NCBI GenBank assembly: GCA_016880225.1
Contig: JAEHDT010000268.1
Location: 1 to 6,174, forward strand
Direction: 5' to 3'
DNA: 6,174 nucleotides
DNA from: Gemmatimonadota bacterium
GTDB lineage: Bacteria > Gemmatimonadota > Gemmatimonadetes > Gemmatimonadales > GWC2-71-9
This document shows positions 1 through 6,174 of the stretch, one piece after another; the first letter of the stretch is position 1, and every line of letters begins with the position of its first letter. The position numbers and the translations under genes are program-made. Under the pieces are notes generated by a model that had not been told where the DNA came from, did not search any database, and worked only from the letters and a program-made list of their open reading frames with translations.

Positions 1-1541
1 GCCTGCAGGCGCTCCTCGCCGGGCGGGTCGAGCCGCCGCCGTCGCACCTCGCGCGCCAGGATGCCCTGCCCCAGCTCGAGACTCTTCTCGTGCTCCTCCT
101 GACGCACCCATTGGCGGATCTTGTGGCGGGCGCGAGCGGTCTGCACGTGCGCGAGCCAGTCGCGCGACGGCTTGGCCTGCGCACTGGTCATGATCTCGAC
201 CGTGTCGCCGTTCTTCAGGGGCCGGTGCAGCGGCGCGATGCGGCCGTTGATGCGCGCGCCCTGGCAGTGCTGGCCCACCTCGGTGTGAACGGCGAACGCC
301 AGGTCGATCGGCGTCGCGCCCTTGGGCAGCCGTTTCACGTCGCCGCGCGGCGTGAACACGAAGATCTCGTCCTGGTAGAGATCGACCTTGAGGAACTCGA
401 GGAACTCCTCCGGCGTGTGGGCGTCCTGCTGCAGCTCGAGCAGCTGACGGAACCAGGCGAGGTGACGGTCCAACTCGTCGGGGCTCTTCCCCCCCTCCTT
501 GAACAGCCAGTGCGCCGCGATGCCGTACTCCGCGGTGTGGTGCATCTCGCGGGTGCGAATCTGGATCTCGTACAGCTGCCCCCCGGGTCCAAACACCGTG
601 GTATGGAGCGACTGATAACCGTTCGACTTGGGGCTCGCGATGTAGTCCTTTATGCGCTCCTGGAGCGGCGTCCAGGTGTGGTGGATCACGCCGAGCACGT
701 GGTAGCACTCGGGGATGCTGTTCACGAGCACGCGCACCGCCAGCAGATCGTAGATCTCCTCGAACGGCTTGTCGCGCTTCTTCATCTTCTTGTAGATGGA
801 CCAGAGATTCTTCGGCCGTCCCGTGATGTCCGCATCCGTCAGCCCGGCGCCCCGCAGCTCGTCGGCGAGCGGGCCGCGCAGTCGCTCGATCGTCTGCTCG
901 CGCTCGGCCTTCTTGGCGCGCACCTTGCGCGATAGGGCGCGGTAGTCGTCGGGCTCGAGGAACTTGAACGCGAGGTCCTCCAGCTCGGCCTTAACGCCCG
1001 CCATGCCGAAACGGTGCGCGAGCGGTGCGTAGATCTCGCGGGTCTCGAGCGCGATGCGGCGCCGCTTCTCCAGGTCGAGGTGCTCGAGCGTCCGCATGTT
1101 GTGCAGCCGGTCGGCGAGCTTGATGATGATCACGCGGGCGTCTTTTGCGACCGACATGAGCAGCTTGCGGTAATTCTCCGCCTGCTCTTCCGCCGTCGAC
1201 CGGAACGTGAGGGTGGACAGCTTCGTGAGCCCGTCCACCAGCTCGGCGACCTCGGGTCCGAAGCTCTTGCGGATGTCCTCGACCGAGACGTCCGAGTCTT
1301 CCACCACGTCGTGCAGCAAGGCGGCGGCGATCGTGATCGAGTCCATCTGCTGCTCGGCGAGAATGGTGGCGACGGCGACGGAGTGCGAGACGTAGTCGTC
1401 GCCCGACTGGCGCTTCTGGCCGCGGTGCGCCTGGGCGCTGGCGCGGTAGGCGCGCGCCAGCAGATCGAGGTCCAGGCGGTCGCGCTGGGACGCGATGGCC
1501 CGGGCCAGCTCCGGGGCGAGCAGTGGGGCGGTGCTGGTCAC
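1..1541 (-). CDS. rel: Bifunctional (p)ppGpp synthetase/hydrolase Rel/SpoT, 3' end cut by the window edge
   Basis: This cytoplasmic stringent-response enzyme makes and degrades the alarmone (p)ppGpp; 513 residues are visible. The HD hydrolase domain comes first, with H53, the HDVVED motif at 77-82 and KLADRLHN at 141-148. The synthetase domain follows (about 240-345), with YDLLAVR at 264-270, NGYQSLHTTV at 307-316 and EIQIR at 325-329. A TGS domain (about 388-450, including H419) and the start of the helical region come next; the C-terminal ACT part lies outside the window. The synthetase carries RIKD at 296-299. This is the RXKD signature of bifunctional Rel/SpoT rather than the EXDD of synthetase-only RelA, and it agrees with the intact HD motif. 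The frame is open throughout, including across a seven-G run near 489-495. I chose the GTG at 1541 because the N-terminus then has family length and no better start lies upstream; no clear Shine-Dalgarno precedes it. Symbol is rel rather than relA or spoT because the enzyme is of the bifunctional type. Confidence 0.96.
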   Translation of the reverse strand, partial: MTSTAPLLAPELARAIASQRDRLDLDLLARAYRASAQAHRGQKRQSGDDYVSHSVAVATILAEQQMDSITIAAALLHDVVEDSDVSVEDIRKSFGPEVAELVDGLTKLSTLTFRSTAEEQAENYRKLLMSVAKDARVIIIKLADRLHNMRTLEHLDLEKRRRIALETREIYAPLAHRFGMAGVKAELEDLAFKFLEPDDYRALSRKVRAKKAEREQTIERLRGPLADELRGAGLTDADITGRPKNLWSIYKKMKKRDKPFEEIYDLLAVRVLVNSIPECYHVLGVIHHTWTPLQERIKDYIASPKSNGYQSLHTTVFGPGGQLYEIQIRTREMHHTAEYGIAAHWLFKEGGKSPDELDRHLAWFRQLLELQQDAHTPEEFLEFLKVDLYQDEIFVFTPRGDVKRLPKGATPIDLAFAVHTEVGQHCQGARINGRIAPLHRPLKNGDTVEIMTSAQAKPSRDWLAHVQTARARHKIRQWVRQEEHEKSLELGQGILAREVRRRRLDPPGEERLQ

Positions 1542-1587
1542 GACTGGAGGATGGCGAAGGAGGGCGGCCCCGTCAACGCGGGGTGCG

Positions 1588-1612
1588 CCGCGACTCCTCG
1601 CGAGCGTCGCAG
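1588..1612 (-). other. Weak inverted repeat in the radC-rel gap
   Basis: The 90-bp gap between the radC stop and the rel GTG contains arms CTGCGAC and GTCGCGG (minus strand). They pair over seven positions with one G-T wobble, around an 11-base loop that itself contains the palindrome CTCGCGAG. No T tract follows, so a Rho-independent terminator is not supported. It may be a leader or processing hairpin, or chance in GC-rich DNA. The rest of the gap holds no small gene that I can support. Confidence 0.2.
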
Positions 1613-1631
1613 CCGATTGCTGCGCCTACCG

Positions 1632-2315
1632 TTACAGCAGTCCCGCCTCCGCGAAACTCACGTAGCGATCACCCCCGACGATCACGTGGTCGTACACCGG
1701 CACGTCGAGCAGCCGGCCCGCGTCTACGAGCTGGCGCGTCACCGCCCGGTCGTCCGCCGAGGGCGCGGGGTCGCCGCTCGGATGGTTGTGCACCACGATG
1801 ATCCCAGCCGCCGCTTCGGCGATCGCCGCCCGGAACACCTCGCGCGGATGCACCAGCGAGCTGTTCAAGATCCCCCGCGTGATGAGCAGGTCGCCGAGCA
1901 CCTGACTCTGGCTGCCGAGGGCCAGCACGTGGAACTCCTCTACCGCCAGGTCCCGCAGCCGGGTGGCGTAGAAGCGCTGCACGTCAGCGGGGCCGCGGAT
2001 CCGCGCGGGCGGCGGCTCCTGCTCCGCGCCCACGCGCCGCCCCAGCTCGAGCGCGGCCACCACCCGCGCGGCCTTGCCGCGCCCTACCCCCGGCACCAGG
2101 GCCAGCTCTGCCGAGGGACGTCCCGCCAGGCGCCGGAGCGACCCGTCTACGCGCGCGAGCACCTCACCCGCCACGGCGAGGGCGTCCCGGCCGGCCCGCC
2201 CCGTGCCCAGGAGCACGGCCAGGAGCTCCTGCCCCGTCAGAGCAGCCGGACCCACGCTCCACAACCGCTCCCGCGGGCGGTCGTGGTCGGCGTGCTCGGA
2301 GAGGCGCAGCGGCAT
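1632..2315 (-). CDS. radC: RadC family protein (JAMM/MPN+ domain, DUF2466)
   Basis: The product is a 227-residue RadC/YsxA-type protein of ordinary length. The N-terminal part has the family motif DRPRERL at 12-18, followed by LLAVLLGTG at 31-39. A helix-hairpin-helix segment lies at about 71-92 (VPGVGRGKAARV). The C-terminal JAMM domain carries the Glu of EEFHVLALG (E126), the ILNSSLVHPREVF block at 149-161, and HNHPSGDPAPSADD at 176-189. H176, H178, S186 and D189 complete the metal-site pattern HxHx10D with SxxD. All expected metal ligands are therefore present. The family was named for a radiation-sensitivity phenotype later reassigned to another gene. Its true role is unsettled, although relatives occur on mobile elements and a DNA-related metalloprotease or nuclease-like role has been proposed. 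I prefer the ATG at 2315; an in-frame TTG three codons upstream (2324) is possible. Neither start has a clear Shine-Dalgarno. Confidence 0.94.
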   Translation of the reverse strand: MPLRLSEHADHDRPRERLWSVGPAALTGQELLAVLLGTGRAGRDALAVAGEVLARVDGSLRRLAGRPSAELALVPGVGRGKAARVVAALELGRRVGAEQEPPPARIRGPADVQRFYATRLRDLAVEEFHVLALGSQSQVLGDLLITRGILNSSLVHPREVFRAAIAEAAAGIIVVHNHPSGDPAPSADDRAVTRQLVDAGRLLDVPVYDHVIVGGDRYVSFAEAGLL

Positions 2316-2342
2316 GGGGGGCAACGTAGGTGCCGACTGGAG

Positions 2343-2361
2343 ATATCCGGCACCGGAATAT
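2343..2361 (-). other. Imperfect hairpin in the secA-radC gap
   Basis: On the minus strand, ATAT-T-CCG and CGG-ATAT form a seven-pair stem with one bulged T around the four-base loop GTGC. It is downstream of the secA stop and upstream of radC. No run of T follows, so it is not a standard intrinsic terminator. It could be an RNA processing or stabilising hairpin at the secA 3' end. Its AT-containing arms stand out from the surrounding GC-rich DNA. Confidence 0.25.
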
Positions 2362-2387
2362 TGCGGCTTGCGGATTTCGGAACGCGG
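2360..2387 (-). repeat. Degenerate heptamer tandem repeat (consensus CCGCAAT)
   Basis: Read on the minus strand just after the secA stop, four heptamers follow each other without gaps: CCGCGTT, CCGAAAT, CCGCAAG and CCGCAAT. Against the consensus CCGCAAT they match at 5, 6, 6 and 7 of 7 positions. The seven bases before them (CGCCGAT, 2394-2388) may be a further decayed unit. The repeat is non-coding and lies between the secA stop and radC. Its function is unknown. Confidence 0.55.
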
Positions 2388-2394
2388 ATCGGCG

Positions 2395-5637
<3,243 letters not shown>

Positions 5638-5640
5638 CAG

Positions 5641-5646
5641 TCTCCT
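5641..5646 (-). promoter_or_regulatory. secA ribosome binding site overlapping the nadD stop
   Basis: The minus strand reads TAGGAGACTGATG. AGGAGA is a good Shine-Dalgarno, but only three bases separate it from the secA ATG (four if counted as AGGAG). The TAG of nadD shares its last two bases with this site. Ribosomes finishing nadD would therefore stop on the secA initiation region, which suggests translational coupling and one shared transcript. It is the only strong Shine-Dalgarno among the three visible starts in the window. Confidence 0.75.
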
Positions 5647-6174
5647 ATTCGCGATACAGTCCGTGCGCCGCGATGTAGTCGCGCACCGCGTCGGGCACCA
5701 GATAGCGGATCGACCGCCCCTGCCGCACGCGCTCCCGAATCATCGTCGCCGACACGTCGATCGCCGGAACCTCCACCGCCCGGCGGACGGCCGGGTGTCG
5801 CGGCGGCGGGGCACCCGGCCGCGCGAACACGACTACGTCCGCGAGATCCGGAAGGGCCTCGGCCTCGTACCACGCGCCGAGCTCCTGCGCCGCGTCCGCC
5901 CCCAGCAGTAACGTGAAGCGGTTCCCCGGCTCGCGTTGGGCGAGCGCCCGCAGCGTGCGCACCGTGTACGACGGTGCAGCAAGCGCCAGCTCGATCCGCT
6001 CGACCCGGAGCCGCGGATTGCCGGCGACGGCGAGGTCGAGCATCTCGGCCCGCTGCTCGGGCGTCGCTCCGTGCGCGGCCCGCTTGAAGGGCTGCTCCCG
6101 GGCCGGGACGAACCGCACGACGGCGCCGAGCGCCTCCCCCGCCGCTTCCGCGGCCGCGAGGTGCCCGACGTGCA
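5645..6174 (-). CDS. nadD: Nicotinate-nucleotide adenylyltransferase NadD, 5' end cut by the window edge
   Basis: NadD transfers AMP from ATP to nicotinate mononucleotide, giving nicotinate adenine dinucleotide in the cytoplasmic NAD pathway. The visible fragment is 175 residues and opens with HVGHL. This is the HxGH nucleotidyltransferase motif that normally follows GGTFDPPH, so only about 15 N-terminal residues are missing. Further family marks are APSYTVRTLRAL, which matches the PSYT substrate-binding motif, and LLLGADAAQELGAWYEAEAL, matching the G-x-D...W region. The C-terminal DVSATMIRERVRQG matches the ISSTxIRxR motif, and the protein ends in a typical GLYRE. The substrate-loop segment reads PAREQPFKR where many homologues have PPHK, a tolerated variation as far as I can tell. 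A GTG at 6118 is internal and not the true start. The stop lies 7 bases before secA, implying an operon. In many bacteria nadD is instead followed by rsfS. Confidence 0.95.
   Translation of the reverse strand, partial: HVGHLAAAEAAGEALGAVVRFVPAREQPFKRAAHGATPEQRAEMLDLAVAGNPRLRVERIELALAAPSYTVRTLRALAQREPGNRFTLLLGADAAQELGAWYEAEALPDLADVVVFARPGAPPPRHPAVRRAVEVPAIDVSATMIRERVRQGRSIRYLVPDAVRDYIAAHGLYRE

Noticed and set aside
481..500. Possible frameshift in rel at a homopolymer run
   Set aside because: An 85-residue frame (335-592) crosses this point and suggested a shift. Recounting the seven-base C run (489-495) keeps the rel frame intact through KEGGKSPDELDRH, so no frameshift is present.
1588..1612. 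Rho-independent terminator between radC and rel
   Set aside because: The stem includes a wobble, the loop is long and no T tract follows.
6116..6118. GTG as the start of nadD
   Set aside because: The frame stays open to the window edge and encodes the essential HxGH motif upstream of this GTG, so the true start is outside the window.

Overview
The window is a GC-rich stretch of bacterial chromosome with four housekeeping genes, all transcribed on the minus strand. In transcription order they are nadD (5' end cut by the right edge), secA, radC and a bifunctional rel/spoT (p)ppGpp enzyme (3' end cut by the left edge). The SecA is long (1080 aa). It has an extended N-terminus, a long preprotein-crosslinking region and a HATKWDMVPYDVQL-type segment before Walker A. 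These features match the SecA of the Bacteroidota/Gemmatimonadota (FCB) assemblage rather than the shorter Proteobacterial or Firmicute forms. With the high GC content, Gemmatimonadota or a close relative is my best guess; this is inference from protein style, not a database result.

Layout from right to left. Positions 6174-5645 hold NadD, which makes nicotinate adenine dinucleotide for NAD synthesis. Only 7 bases separate its stop from the secA ATG, and the secA ribosome binding site overlaps the nadD stop, so these two genes look co-transcribed and translationally coupled. Positions 5637-2395 hold SecA, the preprotein translocase ATPase. A 79-bp gap follows, containing a degenerate heptamer repeat and a small imperfect hairpin. 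Positions 2315-1632 hold RadC (JAMM/MPN+ domain). A 97-bp gap carries another weak hairpin but no convincing terminator. Positions 1541-1 hold the first 513 residues of Rel/SpoT (HD hydrolase, synthetase, TGS and the start of the helical region).

The genes do not form one pathway. They are NAD biosynthesis, protein export, a RadC protein of unsettled function and the stringent response, possibly sharing transcription. No mobile element, CRISPR array, RNA gene or undescribed multi-gene system is visible. The points that merit a second look are small: a four-cysteine insertion in the second nucleotide-binding domain of SecA, an Asn at a normally acidic SecA position, the heptamer repeat after secA, and the absence of Shine-Dalgarno sequences before radC and rel. 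Several long reading frames on the plus strand and in other minus frames are GC-driven shadows and were left out.
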